Made by a program: the position numbers and the translations under genes
The notes under the pieces: model-generated
What the model was told of the DNA's origin: nothing
The model's input: the letters and a program-made list of their open reading frames with translations, nothing else
Databases searched by the model: none
In this document: positions 26,499 through 36,274 of the stretch, one piece after another
How the letters are laid out: every line of letters begins with the position of its first letter
How positions within the stretch are numbered: the stretch's first letter is position 1
Assembly (NCBI GenBank): GCA_964460905.1
Contig: CAYWRM010000001.1
Location: 62,001 to 126,000, forward strand
Length of the DNA stretch: 64,000 nt
Direction of reading: 5' to 3'
Origin: GCA-002708315 sp964460905
GTDB lineage: Bacteria > Bacteroidota > Bacteroidia > Bacteroidales > F082

Positions 26499-27611
26499 AT
26501 GGTTGAAATAAAAGAAGTTGTAACAAAAAAGGATCGAAAAGAATTTGTTGATTTTCAATTTGATTTGTATAAAGGGAATAATATGTGGATTCCTCCCATG
26601 AAAAAGGATGAAATTAAAGCTTTAACACCTGATACAAATCCTGCGTTTGATTTTTGTGACGCAAAATTTTGGACAGCATGGAAAAATAGTAATTGTGTTG
26701 GTAGAATAGGTGCCATTATTAATAAAGACTATAACAAGAAGACAGGTATTAAAATGGGTCGTTTTACACGTTTTGAAGTTATTGAGGATAAAGATGTATG
26801 TCGAAAGTTATTTGAAACTGCTGAAAACTGGATCAAGGAGCAAGGGATGGCAGGTGTTCATGGCCCACTTGGATTTACTAACTTGGATAATCAAGGTTTA
26901 CTCATCGAAGGATTTAATTATTTGCCATCAATAGCGTCAGTATTTCACTATCCATATATGCAAAAACTAATTGAGGATCGTGGCTATATTAAGGAAAATG
27001 ATTGGGTTGAGTACAGGCTTAAAGTTGATGAAATTCCTGATAAAGCACTAAGGTTAGTGGATATAATAAAGAAAAGAAATAAACTGGAAGTAATTCACTT
27101 TAAAGAAAAAAGTGAAATGAAGCTCTATCTCAATGATGTTTTTCATCTACTTAACCGAGCCTTTGATGAGCTTCCCTATGTAGCTCCTTTTTCTGACAAG
27201 CTTATTGAAAGTGCAACTAAAAAATATGTAGATGTACTTCAACCAGAATATATTACTGTTATTAAGAAAGATGGTACAATGGTTGCATTTATTGTTGGAA
27301 TGCCCAGCTTATCAAAAGCTATGCAGAAAGCAAAAGGTAAACTATTTCCATTTGGATTTATACATATTATGAAAGCCCTGAAAAACCCGGAAGTTATGGA
27401 TTTACTGCTTACCGGTGTTGATCCACACTACCAAAAATTAGGCTTGCCGGCAATTTTAATAAGTGAATTACAAGGTTCGATGATTGAAAACGGAGTAAAA
27501 TATGTTGAAACTACCGGCATGTTCGAAACCAACCTTAAAGGTGCCACAACCTGGAAAAATTACGACCATATTCAACATAAGCGTAGACGATGTTTTGTAA
27601 AGAAACTTTAG
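26499..27611 (+). CDS. YghO-like GNAT-fold acyltransferase, paralogue of the gene at 10555
   Basis: A 370-aa soluble protein. Shared with the 10555 gene are GRIGAIIN, GVHGPLGFTNLDNQGLLIEGF and the DEIPDKALRL element, in the same order and spacing, while the C-terminal GNAT portion (FIVGMPS, LLLTGVDPHYQKLGLPAILISEL) is more divergent. The family is poorly characterised; some GNAT-annotated proteins of this size N-acylate sphingoid bases. Here the neighbours are threonine catabolism and cysS, and a promoter and a terminator separate it from tdh, so a link with glycine is only speculative. Confidence 0.65.
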   Translation: MVEIKEVVTKKDRKEFVDFQFDLYKGNNMWIPPMKKDEIKALTPDTNPAFDFCDAKFWTAWKNSNCVGRIGAIINKDYNKKTGIKMGRFTRFEVIEDKDVCRKLFETAENWIKEQGMAGVHGPLGFTNLDNQGLLIEGFNYLPSIASVFHYPYMQKLIEDRGYIKENDWVEYRLKVDEIPDKALRLVDIIKKRNKLEVIHFKEKSEMKLYLNDVFHLLNRAFDELPYVAPFSDKLIESATKKYVDVLQPEYITVIKKDGTMVAFIVGMPSLSKAMQKAKGKLFPFGFIHIMKALKNPEVMDLLLTGVDPHYQKLGLPAILISELQGSMIENGVKYVETTGMFETNLKGATTWKNYDHIQHKRRRCFVKKL

Positions 27612-27658
27612 AAAGACTGTGAGCAAAAATCTATCATTTAATTATTTTGATTTTATGT

Positions 27659-27687
27659 TGTCATTCTGAGCATGGCGAAGAATCTCT
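27659..27687. repeat. Single copy of a dispersed TGTCATTCTGAGC-type repeat
   Basis: TGTCATTCTGAGC followed by ATGGCGAAGAATCTC, in the spacer between the GNAT gene and cysS. This wording matches a short dispersed element that recurs in intergenic regions of many Bacteroidota and other genomes (CATTCTGAGC...GCGAAGAATCT). I find only one copy in this window, so the repeat status rests on memory. Confidence 0.5.
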
Positions 27688-27725
27688 AATTTTAATCGAT
27701 TTCAACCAGGTTACACGTTTTTCCC

Positions 27726-27733
27726 TAATTTTG
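27726..27733 (+). promoter_or_regulatory. -7 element of cysS promoter
   Basis: TAATTTTG (TAnnTTTG) 19 bp upstream of the cysS ATG, giving a very short leader. Confidence 0.5.
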
Positions 27734-27752
27734 CATCTTTAAATTTATTATA

Positions 27753-29222
27753 ATGAATAACAATCTTCAAATATACAATACGCTAACTCGTAAAAAAGAA
27801 AAATTTGAGCCAATAATACCACCACATGTGGGCATGTATGTTTGTGGACCAACTGTTTATGGAGATGCTCATCTGGGTCATGCTCGTCCTGCAATAACAT
27901 TTGATGTTGTTTTCAGGTATTTGATGCACCTTGATTATAAAGTACGTTATGTTCGTAATATTACAGATGTCGGACATCTTGAAAATGATGCCGATGAAGG
28001 TGAAGATAAAATTGGCAAAAAAGCAAGGCTTGAAAAGCTTGAGCCTATGGAAATTGTAAAACATTTTACCGATCGCTATCATAAAAATATGGATCAGCTA
28101 AATGTATTACATCCAAGTATTGAACCAACAGCTTCAGGACATATTATTGAACAAATTGAACTTGTTAAAACTATATTGGAAAATGGTTACGGATATGAAT
28201 CTGAAGGTTCGGTTTATTTTGATGTAGAAAAGTATAACAAAGATTATAAATACGGGAAATTATCAGGACGTAAAACTGAAGACATGCTTGAAAATACACG
28301 AGCATTGTCGGGGCAAGATGAAAAAAAGAACAGCTTTGATTTCGCCTTGTGGAAAAAAACCGATACTAAACATTTAATGCACTGGCCCTCTCCATGGAGC
28401 GAAGGATACCCCGGATGGCATCTTGAATGTTCGGCAATGGGTGCTAAATATCTTGGTGAAACTTTTGATATACATGGTGGCGGTATGGACTTGCTGTTTC
28501 CGCATCACGAATCAGAAATTGCACAATCGAATGCTGCGCGTGGCCACGATCCGGTAAAATATTGGATGCACAATAATATGATTACTATCGCAGGGCAGAA
28601 AATGGGTAAGTCATTAAATAATTTTATAACACTTGATGAATTTTTCAGTGGTAATAATGAACTTATTGATAAGGCTTATAGCCCTATGACTATTCGTTTT
28701 TTTATACTTCAGGCGCATTACCGTAGTACTCTCGATTTTTCAAATGAGGCACTAAAGGCAGCTGAAAAGGGAATGCAAAAACTATTTAATACTATTGAGT
28801 TATTAGAAAAACTTATACCAAGTGAACAATCTTCAATTGAGGTAAGCCAATTTGAATTAAAGTTATACAATGCTATAAATGATGACTTTAACACACCAAT
28901 TGCAATTGCACATTTATTCGAATTATCAAAATTGGTTAATCAGGTAAATGATGGAAAAGAAACTCTCTCAGATATTGATTTAGAATTTGTAAAGAACCTG
29001 TACTTTGTTTTTGTGTATGAAATTTTAGGCTTAAGAAATGAGGCTGATAATAGTGGAGATGATGAACTTATTGATCAGTTAATGGGTACAATTCTCTCAC
29101 TTCGACAGGATGCCAAACACAATAAAGATTGGACTACCGCTGATAAAATACGAGATGAGCTTGGGAAAATCAATATAAAGATTAAAGACACCAAAGATGG
29201 TGCTGAGTGGAGTATTGATTAA
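27753..29222 (+). CDS. cysS: Cysteinyl-tRNA synthetase
   Basis: A 489-aa class I synthetase. The HIGH motif is HLGH at 40-43, zinc ligands include Cys31 and the Cys/His of GWHLECSAMG, and the KMSKS loop is KMGKS at 283-287. The anticodon-binding helical domain fills the last 140 residues. Full length and single gene, with a short leader and no T-box. Confidence 0.97.
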   Translation: MNNNLQIYNTLTRKKEKFEPIIPPHVGMYVCGPTVYGDAHLGHARPAITFDVVFRYLMHLDYKVRYVRNITDVGHLENDADEGEDKIGKKARLEKLEPMEIVKHFTDRYHKNMDQLNVLHPSIEPTASGHIIEQIELVKTILENGYGYESEGSVYFDVEKYNKDYKYGKLSGRKTEDMLENTRALSGQDEKKNSFDFALWKKTDTKHLMHWPSPWSEGYPGWHLECSAMGAKYLGETFDIHGGGMDLLFPHHESEIAQSNAARGHDPVKYWMHNNMITIAGQKMGKSLNNFITLDEFFSGNNELIDKAYSPMTIRFFILQAHYRSTLDFSNEALKAAEKGMQKLFNTIELLEKLIPSEQSSIEVSQFELKLYNAINDDFNTPIAIAHLFELSKLVNQVNDGKETLSDIDLEFVKNLYFVFVYEILGLRNEADNSGDDELIDQLMGTILSLRQDAKHNKDWTTADKIRDELGKINIKIKDTKDGAEWSID

Positions 29223-29337
29223 TATAAAAAAGCAGGACTAAAATATAGCGAATTTAATTAAATCATTTTTAAATAGTTCGTAATTAATACTTGTTTATAC
29301 ACTTTTGAGGTATTAATTTCTTCAATTTTAACCGAAG

Positions 29338-29592
29338 CTATATTTCTTCCAACCCCATTATACAAAAGCCTTTCTTCAACCCAAGTGCTTCCACCTCTGC
29401 CCCTTGCAGGACACAAATGATTCTGCGGTGAAGTTCTCGGCCAGTATATAATTTCTTGTTTTTATCATACTCTCTTAACAAGAGTTTATGTCCTACTAAA
29501 AACTTCCTGTCATTTTTTCTAAGCTCAAAAGGTTTTTTCCCATTCGCAATTAATGTGAAATAATCTGTCCATGTTTTAAGTTCGTGAATCAT
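29338..29592 (-). CDS. DUF3850 (ASCH/PUA-like) small protein
   Basis: An 84-aa protein with the DUF3850 pattern HELKTWTDYFTLIANGKKPFELRKNDR, then HKLLLREYD and the end GFCIMGL. The domain is an ASCH-like RNA-binding fold, often found in phage and in small standalone genes; its role is unknown. It is isolated between cysS and the aldo/keto reductase and could be a remnant of horizontal transfer. Confidence 0.8.
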   Translation of the reverse strand: MIHELKTWTDYFTLIANGKKPFELRKNDRKFLVGHKLLLREYDKNKKLYTGRELHRRIICVLQGAEVEALGLKKGFCIMGLEEI

Positions 29593-29713
29593 ATCTAAAA
29601 AATTAATTGTTTAGGGATGTCTAATTATACAAAGCCATTGTTTTATCTTTCAATATTATATGGTTATAATGTTTCAGTTTTTTTATGATTACCGAATATT
29701 TTCATCGGTATTT

Positions 29714-30616
29714 TTATGGTAAATCAACCCCTGTTGAAGCAATATAAATTCTGTACCATTGTTCATCTGTTAACTGGATATTTAATGCATCTACTGCATT
29801 TTTTATTCGGCTAATTTTCCCGCTTCCTACAATTGGAAGTATGCCAACAGGATGTTTTAGCAGCCAGCTATAAATTATAGTGTCGATGTTTTTAATGTTT
29901 AGTTCGTTTGCAATCTCTTTTAATGTTGCATGTATTCTATCGCTTTTTTTATCTATAGGGTTCATTATTTTTCCTCCTGCGATTGGCGACCATGCCATGG
30001 GTCTGATTTGTTCCTTTAGTAAAAAATCTATGTTATGATTTTCAAAGTGCTCAAGGCAGTATGGTGATAGTTCTATTTGATTTGTAACCAACTTATGGTC
30101 AGTAGATTTCTGCAACACACTAAATTCATAAGGTGTGAAATTAGAGACTCCAAAACTTAATACTTTACCAGTATTTATTAGTTGGTTAAATGCTTTTGCT
30201 ACTTCGTTAGGGTTTAATAATGGTGCCGGACGATGCAGTAAAAGTAAGTCGATATAATCTGTATTAAAATTTCTGAGTGAGTTTTCAACTGAAGAAATTA
30301 TGTGATCGTAGCTATAATCGTATGTGTTAATTTTTCTATCAGGAAATTTGTGCATTGCTAATTTAACACCACATTTTGTTATAATTTGAATATTATTTCT
30401 AATATTTTTATTTGTTTTTAATGCCTCACCAAAAATATTTTCACATGTGTAATTTCCGTAAATATCAGCATGGTCAAATGTTGTAATACCAATTTCTATA
30501 CACTGATTAATTAGGTTAGCTAATTGGTGTTTAGATAAATCCCATTTGTCCAATCTCCAATGCCCATGTATTATTTGTGAAATGGTAACATTGTTATTTA
30601 ATTTTATTTTTTGCAT
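29714..30616 (-). CDS. Aldo/keto reductase
   Basis: A 300-aa NADPH-dependent (beta/alpha)8 oxidoreductase of the YdhF-like group. The catalytic tetrad is in FDHADIYGNY (Asp, Tyr), ITKCGVK (Lys) and LLLLHRP (His), and the end IVGSGKISRIKNAVDAL is the cofactor-binding loop. The physiological carbonyl substrate cannot be predicted. Alone between DUF3850 and the exporter permeases. Confidence 0.9.
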   Translation of the reverse strand: MQKIKLNNNVTISQIIHGHWRLDKWDLSKHQLANLINQCIEIGITTFDHADIYGNYTCENIFGEALKTNKNIRNNIQIITKCGVKLAMHKFPDRKINTYDYSYDHIISSVENSLRNFNTDYIDLLLLHRPAPLLNPNEVAKAFNQLINTGKVLSFGVSNFTPYEFSVLQKSTDHKLVTNQIELSPYCLEHFENHNIDFLLKEQIRPMAWSPIAGGKIMNPIDKKSDRIHATLKEIANELNIKNIDTIIYSWLLKHPVGILPIVGSGKISRIKNAVDALNIQLTDEQWYRIYIASTGVDLP

Positions 30617-30685
30617 CAGTATACTTTTTTGTCTTTACGTTGTTTTTAGAAGATAGCAATGATAACTAAATTACAATAATCACCA

Positions 30686-31954
30686 TCAACCCTCGGCTCT
30701 TAAGGCATCAACAGGTTTAATACTTATAGCTCTGTTAGCTGGTATTATTCCTGCCAGGGCACCTGCAACTATCAGTATAACTAAAGCAATAATAGCTGTA
30801 TTAAAGTCCACCTCAGGATTCTTAAACATTTCATTTTCTATTTGAAATTTGATTAAAGCCATATTTATGACTTCTATTATAGCTACCCCTGCAACAAGCC
30901 CAATATAACCTGACAAGGTTGTTAAAAATACTGATTCGGTTATAATTTGCAACATTATTTGTACGGGTGTTGCACCTAGAGCTCGTTTGATTCCTATTTC
31001 TCTGGTTCGTTCTTTTACAATTACCAGCATTATATTGCTAATGCCGATAACACCAGCCAGCAATGTTCCTATGCCAACAATCCATATCAAACTTTCAATA
31101 CCATTAAATAACCCGTTCATTTGTTCAAATTCTTCAGACAGGTTAAAATGACCAAAAGCTTCATTATCATCAGGATGAACCCCATGACGTGATGCAAGAA
31201 ATTTCATTGTTTTTTCTTCAGTAAGAACAGCCGATTCACCCTCATTTACAGTAATTGAGAACCACCCTACAATATCACCATAATTGTATGTTTTCTGAAG
31301 TGTGGATAAGGGAATATATATAGTTTGTTCTTTTTCACCGCCAAAATTTATTTGTGTATTAAGTGGTTTAAAAACACCAACAACAGTAAAGTAAACTCCC
31401 TGAATTTGAATTGATTGGCCTATTGCGTCTTCTTCTGGTTCAAATAATACTTCTTTTACTCGGGATCCAATTATTGCTATTTTTCGTTGCTCATCAAGGT
31501 CGATTTGATTTATAAATCTGCCATGGATTTCCATTGGGTCAACTTTTCCCCAAGCTGGATATTCTCCTTTAATCGAAAACGCACCTGTTTTATTTTTCCT
31601 AACGGTGTTATTAGTACCATCGCCAGATGACCATCCTGAAATTTTGGGGGCAATATATTTTATTTCAGGGATATTTGATTTTAAGGCTTCAATATCATTG
31701 TTTTTGAAATTGAAAAATCGTCCACGCGGAAATCCCTTGTATGGAATTGTGGTACGTTGTGCCCAAATAAAAAAACTATTAGTAGCAAAATTGCCCATTC
31801 CTGAAGACACACCATTTTCAAGACCTGCTCCGGAACCCAGCATGATAATTAGCATAAAAATTCCCCAAAATACTCCAAATGCTGTTAGCAAAGTTCTGAT
31901 TTTGTTTTTTTTCAATGTTTGAAAAATTTCCTGCCAGTTATCGCGATTAAACAT
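30686..31954 (-). CDS. MacB/FtsX-type ABC exporter permease (second of a pair)
   Basis: A 422-aa inner-membrane protein: one helix near residue 22-44, a periplasmic MacB_PCD domain (about 45-280) and three C-terminal helices of FtsX type. VKERTREIGIKRALGATPVQIMLQI is the cytoplasmic coupling motif that contacts the ATPase. It follows a closely related permease (21 bp upstream on the same strand), so they probably form a heterodimer. No ATP-binding gene sits beside them, so the ATPase must come from elsewhere. Confidence 0.88.
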   Translation of the reverse strand: MFNRDNWQEIFQTLKKNKIRTLLTAFGVFWGIFMLIIMLGSGAGLENGVSSGMGNFATNSFFIWAQRTTIPYKGFPRGRFFNFKNNDIEALKSNIPEIKYIAPKISGWSSGDGTNNTVRKNKTGAFSIKGEYPAWGKVDPMEIHGRFINQIDLDEQRKIAIIGSRVKEVLFEPEEDAIGQSIQIQGVYFTVVGVFKPLNTQINFGGEKEQTIYIPLSTLQKTYNYGDIVGWFSITVNEGESAVLTEEKTMKFLASRHGVHPDDNEAFGHFNLSEEFEQMNGLFNGIESLIWIVGIGTLLAGVIGISNIMLVIVKERTREIGIKRALGATPVQIMLQIITESVFLTTLSGYIGLVAGVAIIEVINMALIKFQIENEMFKNPEVDFNTAIIALVILIVAGALAGIIPANRAISIKPVDALRAEG

Positions 31955-31975
31955 GTTTATATTTCGTTAAATAGT

Positions 31976-33208
31976 TTATTCCTCTTTTAATGCTTCAACA
32001 GGTTTGATAGCTGAAGCTTTTCTGGCAGGAACATATCCTGCTAAAGTACCGGCTATAATCAAAACAATCACAGCGCTTATAGCTACACCCAAATTTGCTT
32101 CAGGATTGCGAAAAAATTCTGATTGTATATAGGGACTAACCAATTCGAGAAGCCCAATACCAAGTATAAGTCCGATGTAACCTGAAACACCTGTAATTAA
32201 TATTGCTTCCTGCATAACCATATTAATAATTGACCATGGTGTTGCACCCAGTGATTTTCTTATTCCTATTTCGCGAGTCCGTTCCTTAACCGATATCATC
32301 ATTATATTGCTAACACCTACTATACCGGCAACAATTGTTCCTATTCCAATTACCCAAATAAACATTCTTATTGCTGCAAACAGATCCTGAAACTGCTTAA
32401 ACTCTTCAACACCATTCCATATAAACAATGCATTTTTGTCCTCAATATCAAAAACATGACGTTCTGAAAAATTGCTTCGAATTTCTTCTTCCATTCGTTT
32501 ACTGTCATCAAGCTCTTTACTGTCAACAGTTACTGCAAGAGTATGAATTCTATCCTGCCCAATTAAAGCTTTTTGTGCAGTGGTAACAGGTAAATATACA
32601 GCTCTTTGATTATCTTGTCTGCCGTCATCATCAACATATACTCCAACCACTTTAAAAGGAATACCCTTAATGTTAATATATTTACCTACAGCTTCTTCCT
32701 GTTTGAAAAGAGCTTCTTTTACAGCTACACCAATTGTTGCTACTTTTCTGTTTTTTTGTATATCAATATTATTTATAAATCGGCCTTGAACCAGTTTTAC
32801 TCTTTCAATAATTCCATAATCTGGGTGCACACTTCGCAAATCAAAATCACCATATTCTCCTTTATACGATATTGTATTGTTTCCCCAAACATGAAGTCTA
32901 CCCGATAGATACTCTATACCATCAATATGATTTGCTATGTCATCATAATCTTCATTTTTAAAGCTAATTTCTCTACCTGGTTTATAACCTTTATATGCTT
33001 TGCTGGTTTCTCCGCCCCATACCCATAGGGTGTTAACGGCTGAACTTTTAAATTGATCATGCACACCATTTTCCAGCCCGTGGCCTGAGCCAAGGAGAAT
33101 TATAAGCATAAAAATACCCCAAGTAACACTAAAACCAGTAAGAAAGGTACGCAGTTTATTTCTACGGATAACACTTATTATTTCAATCCATCTGTCGAGC
33201 AGGAACAT
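31976..33208 (-). CDS. MacB/FtsX-type ABC exporter permease (first of a pair)
   Basis: A 410-aa paralogue of its downstream neighbour with the same layout: N-terminal helix (LRTFLTGFSVTWGIFMLIIL), MacB_PCD periplasmic domain and three C-terminal helices, with VKERTREIGIRKSLGATPWSI as coupling motif. Such MacB systems export peptides, siderophores or lipoprotein cargo, and normally pair with an ATPase and a periplasmic adaptor; neither is visible here. First gene of the pair, with a 461-bp upstream gap to glgB. Confidence 0.88.
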   Translation of the reverse strand: MFLLDRWIEIISVIRRNKLRTFLTGFSVTWGIFMLIILLGSGHGLENGVHDQFKSSAVNTLWVWGGETSKAYKGYKPGREISFKNEDYDDIANHIDGIEYLSGRLHVWGNNTISYKGEYGDFDLRSVHPDYGIIERVKLVQGRFINNIDIQKNRKVATIGVAVKEALFKQEEAVGKYINIKGIPFKVVGVYVDDDGRQDNQRAVYLPVTTAQKALIGQDRIHTLAVTVDSKELDDSKRMEEEIRSNFSERHVFDIEDKNALFIWNGVEEFKQFQDLFAAIRMFIWVIGIGTIVAGIVGVSNIMMISVKERTREIGIRKSLGATPWSIINMVMQEAILITGVSGYIGLILGIGLLELVSPYIQSEFFRNPEANLGVAISAVIVLIIAGTLAGYVPARKASAIKPVEALKEE

Positions 33209-33358
33209 TAGGCTTATTCTAATTTATGTCAAAGTTATAAGAATATTATTTTGAATAGTTGATAAAATTATTAAATATTCTTAATAATGGAACTTCTATT
33301 AACTGTTACAAATTGTTTGAAAGGTTGATTCAAACTATTTTTACGCGTTGAAATTGTA

Positions 33359-33451
33359 ATGAAACAACTTCAAAAGGAAATTAATGAAGCTCAGAAACAA
33401 ATCAATGATTTTTATAGAAATCTCTGTTTACATCTTCAAAGTAAAGTTTAA
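33359..33451 (+). CDS. Possible 30-aa coiled-coil miniprotein
   Basis: ATG at 33359 opens a 30-codon frame, MKQLQKEINEAQKQI at the start, then NDFYRNLCLHLQ, with an amphipathic heptad-like pattern. It is the only candidate in the 461-bp space between the exporter permeases and glgB, which otherwise shows a small hairpin near 33456-33481 and nothing else. There is no SD or clear -7 element, so this may be chance. Confidence 0.2.
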   Translation: MKQLQKEINEAQKQINDFYRNLCLHLQSKV

Positions 33452-33669
33452 AAACATCTCAGTCCTTTTGCGACCTGAGGCGTTGATTTATTGGTCTCAA
33501 GTTTAGCATAACTTACCCATCAGAAATTTTATTCTCAATTAATGTTACTATCTTCATCGTAATATTTTTTGGATGAGAAGGATACTAAAATAAAATCAAT
33601 TACCAAGAATTATAATAGCAATTCAGTTTGCTAATTAACTTTTAACCATTTTTGCAAAAACATTTTGTT

Positions 33670-35655
33670 ATGTCATTATTAAAATTGATAGAAAACGATC
33701 CTTGGCTTGAGCCTTATAAATCCACAATTATAAATCGCTTTGAGAAAACAAAATTAAAGCTTGATGACATAAGAAAAAACAAGTCAACCCTTACAAAGTC
33801 AGTCAATGCTCATCTTTACTATGGACTGCATCGTCAAGAAAAATCATGGATAATACGTGAATGGGCTCCCAATGCTACTTCAATTTATTTAATTGGCGAA
33901 TTTTCTGACTGGAAACCGCTGGAAAAGTATAAATTCAATAAAGGTGAACATGGTAATTGGGAATGTACTATCGACTTAAATGATCTTAAACACGGCATGC
34001 TCTACAAATTGCTTATTAACTGGGGAACAGGAAGTCATGAACGTATTCCGGCTTATTGCCGTCGAGTTGTACAAGATGAAAAAACAAAAATTTTCTCAGC
34101 TCAGGTGTGGAATCCATCATCAGCCTATAAATGGAAAAACCCATCGCCATCAAAAGTCAATAACCCTTTAATTTATGAGGCACATATTGGTATGGCAACC
34201 AATGAGTATAAGGTGGGGTCGTATTCTGAATTCCGAAGAAATGTGTTACCACGAATTGCATCGTTAGGATATAATACTATTCAGCTAATGGCAATTCAGG
34301 AGCACCCGTACTATGGGTCGTTTGGATATCAGGTATCCAACTTTTTTGCACCATCATCGCGTTTTGGAACCCCCGAAGAACTAAAACAACTTATTGATGA
34401 AGCCCACAAACTTGGGTTATCAGTAATATTGGATATAGTACATTCACATGCTGTGAAAAATGAACTTGAAGGGTTGTCCAAGTTTGATGGTACCGACTAT
34501 CAGTATTTTCATGAAGGCACAATAGGTGATCATCCAGTATGGGATTCTCGTTGCTTTAATTATGGTAAAGATGAAGTAATTAATTTTCTGTTATCAAATT
34601 TAAAATACTGGTTAGAAGAGTTTCATTTTGACGGATTTAGGTTCGATGGCGTTACAAGTATGATATACTGGCATCACGGACTCGGTATTGACTTTGTAAG
34701 TTATAATATGTATTTCAATGCGGATCAGGATGAAGATGCTTTGACATACCTTACTCTGGCAAATATATTAACACATGAAGTTAACCCAAATGCCATAACA
34801 ATTGCCGAAGATGTAAGCGGTTTACCCGGAATTGCTTCTCCGGTTGAAGATGGTGGTGTTGGTTTTGATTTTCGTATGTCGATGGGTGTGGCCGACTACT
34901 GGATTAAGACCATCAAAGAAAAGAAGGATGAAGATTGGGATATGGGTGATCTGTATCACCAGCTTACTAACAAACGTGATGATGAGCATACTATCAGTTA
35001 TGCCGAAAGCCATGATCAGGCAATGGTTGGTGATAAAACAATAATTTTCCGGTTAATCGACAGCCATATGTATACATCAATGCAAATTACTGATAATAAT
35101 ATTGTTGTAGAAAGAGGCATCGCTTTACATAAAATGATACGCCTTGTTTCAATTGCCACTGCTGGTGATGGATACTTAAATTTCATGGGTAACGAATTTG
35201 GCCATCCTGAATGGATTGATTTCCCGCGTGAAGGAAATAATTGGAGTTTTAAGTATGCTCGCAGGCAATGGGAATTATCTGATAATAAGAAGTTAAAGTA
35301 TTACTATTTGGTTGAGTTCGACAAAGCAATGGTTAATTTAATTAAGAGTGAAAATACGTTGGCATATAAACCTTATGGTATCAGGCAGAACACTTCGGAT
35401 GGTGTGTTAATTTTTAAGCGTGGCACATTAGTATTTGTCTTTAACTTTAGTCCTGCAACGTCATTTACTGATTATGGTTTTGAGATTGATCTGGGTAAGT
35501 ATAAAGTTGTGTTAAATTCTGACAATAGCCTATTTGGCGGCACCAACCGAAATGATGACAGAATAATGCATTATACCCAATTTGAAAATGATGTTGACAG
35601 GCTAAAACTATATCTACCTAGCAGATCAGCAATGGTTCTTAGAATGGCTGATTGA
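33670..35655 (+). CDS. 1,4-alpha-glucan branching enzyme, eukaryote-like GH13 subgroup
   Basis: A 661-aa enzyme adding alpha-1,6 branches to glycogen. Residues about 30-150 form a CBM48 domain (IREWAPNATSIYLIGEFSDW); the barrel has VYEAHIGMA-like EAHIG, DIVHSHAVKN, the nucleophile in DGFRFDGVTS, the acid in IAEDVSG and the third carboxylate in AESHDQAMVG. These are those of the GH13_8 branch that includes the eukaryotic enzyme. An in-frame TTG at 33652 is part of CATTTTTG, a likely -7 element, so ATG 33670 is preferred. No other glycogen genes are in the window. Confidence 0.92.
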   Translation: MSLLKLIENDPWLEPYKSTIINRFEKTKLKLDDIRKNKSTLTKSVNAHLYYGLHRQEKSWIIREWAPNATSIYLIGEFSDWKPLEKYKFNKGEHGNWECTIDLNDLKHGMLYKLLINWGTGSHERIPAYCRRVVQDEKTKIFSAQVWNPSSAYKWKNPSPSKVNNPLIYEAHIGMATNEYKVGSYSEFRRNVLPRIASLGYNTIQLMAIQEHPYYGSFGYQVSNFFAPSSRFGTPEELKQLIDEAHKLGLSVILDIVHSHAVKNELEGLSKFDGTDYQYFHEGTIGDHPVWDSRCFNYGKDEVINFLLSNLKYWLEEFHFDGFRFDGVTSMIYWHHGLGIDFVSYNMYFNADQDEDALTYLTLANILTHEVNPNAITIAEDVSGLPGIASPVEDGGVGFDFRMSMGVADYWIKTIKEKKDEDWDMGDLYHQLTNKRDDEHTISYAESHDQAMVGDKTIIFRLIDSHMYTSMQITDNNIVVERGIALHKMIRLVSIATAGDGYLNFMGNEFGHPEWIDFPREGNNWSFKYARRQWELSDNKKLKYYYLVEFDKAMVNLIKSENTLAYKPYGIRQNTSDGVLIFKRGTLVFVFNFSPATSFTDYGFEIDLGKYKVVLNSDNSLFGGTNRNDDRIMHYTQFENDVDRLKLYLPSRSAMVLRMAD

Positions 35656-35675
35656 TAAAGAGTTGTGTTTTTTAT

Positions 35676-36098
35676 TTATTTCACCTTCTTCGGCCAGGCT
35701 CCAAAAATAAAACCATTAATTGTGAATCCAACCATGCTAAATCCACCAGTTATCCACGATAAACCATAAGGTGCGTGAGCAAACATGTTATTAATCATAA
35801 TAGTAAGAAAGATAAAAACAAATGCTATTTTCAGTCCCATAAATGCACCTTTAATACCGGTATTAACTCTAAGCTTAGCAATCAGCCATGCCAGCAAATA
35901 CATTGAAAGGACACTTGATACCACGTTGCTGATCCAAACTCCTGTCATTACCTCAGTGCTGGAGGCATCCTCTAGTGTAAAACCAATATAATTCATCCAT
36001 TGTTCTCCAAACAACGGTCCATACCAAACAAATCCCAATGCGAACATTACAACTACACCTACCCATACAGCAGCGTGATTAATCTTTAAATTTTCCAT
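35676..36098 (-). CDS. DUF1761 membrane protein
   Basis: A 140-aa protein with four predicted membrane helices (residues about 9-28, 50-72, 80-102, 113-135). The start with AVWVGVVVMFALGFVWYGPLFGEQW is characteristic of DUF1761, whose function is unknown. Convergent with glgB (20 bp between ends). Confidence 0.8.
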   Translation of the reverse strand: MENLKINHAAVWVGVVVMFALGFVWYGPLFGEQWMNYIGFTLEDASSTEVMTGVWISNVVSSVLSMYLLAWLIAKLRVNTGIKGAFMGLKIAFVFIFLTIMINNMFAHAPYGLSWITGGFSMVGFTINGFIFGAWPKKVK

Positions 36099-36259
36099 TT
36101 CCTGATTATTTTAATTGTTAATGTGTTTAAAAATAACTGAAATGGATCTAATGACCAAATTATTTAGAAAGTTTCTAAATAAAACAAGATAACAACCAAG
36201 CTTACAAAAGCGGATATTTAAGCTAATTAGTTATTCTAAATTATATTCAATTATTTATC

Positions 36260-36267
36260 TAATTTTG
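36260..36267 (+). promoter_or_regulatory. -7 element giving a nearly leaderless radA mRNA
   Basis: TAATTTTG (TAnnTTTG) ends only 7 bp before the radA ATG at 36275, so the transcript would have almost no leader. Confidence 0.5.
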
Positions 36268-36274
36268 TTTATTA

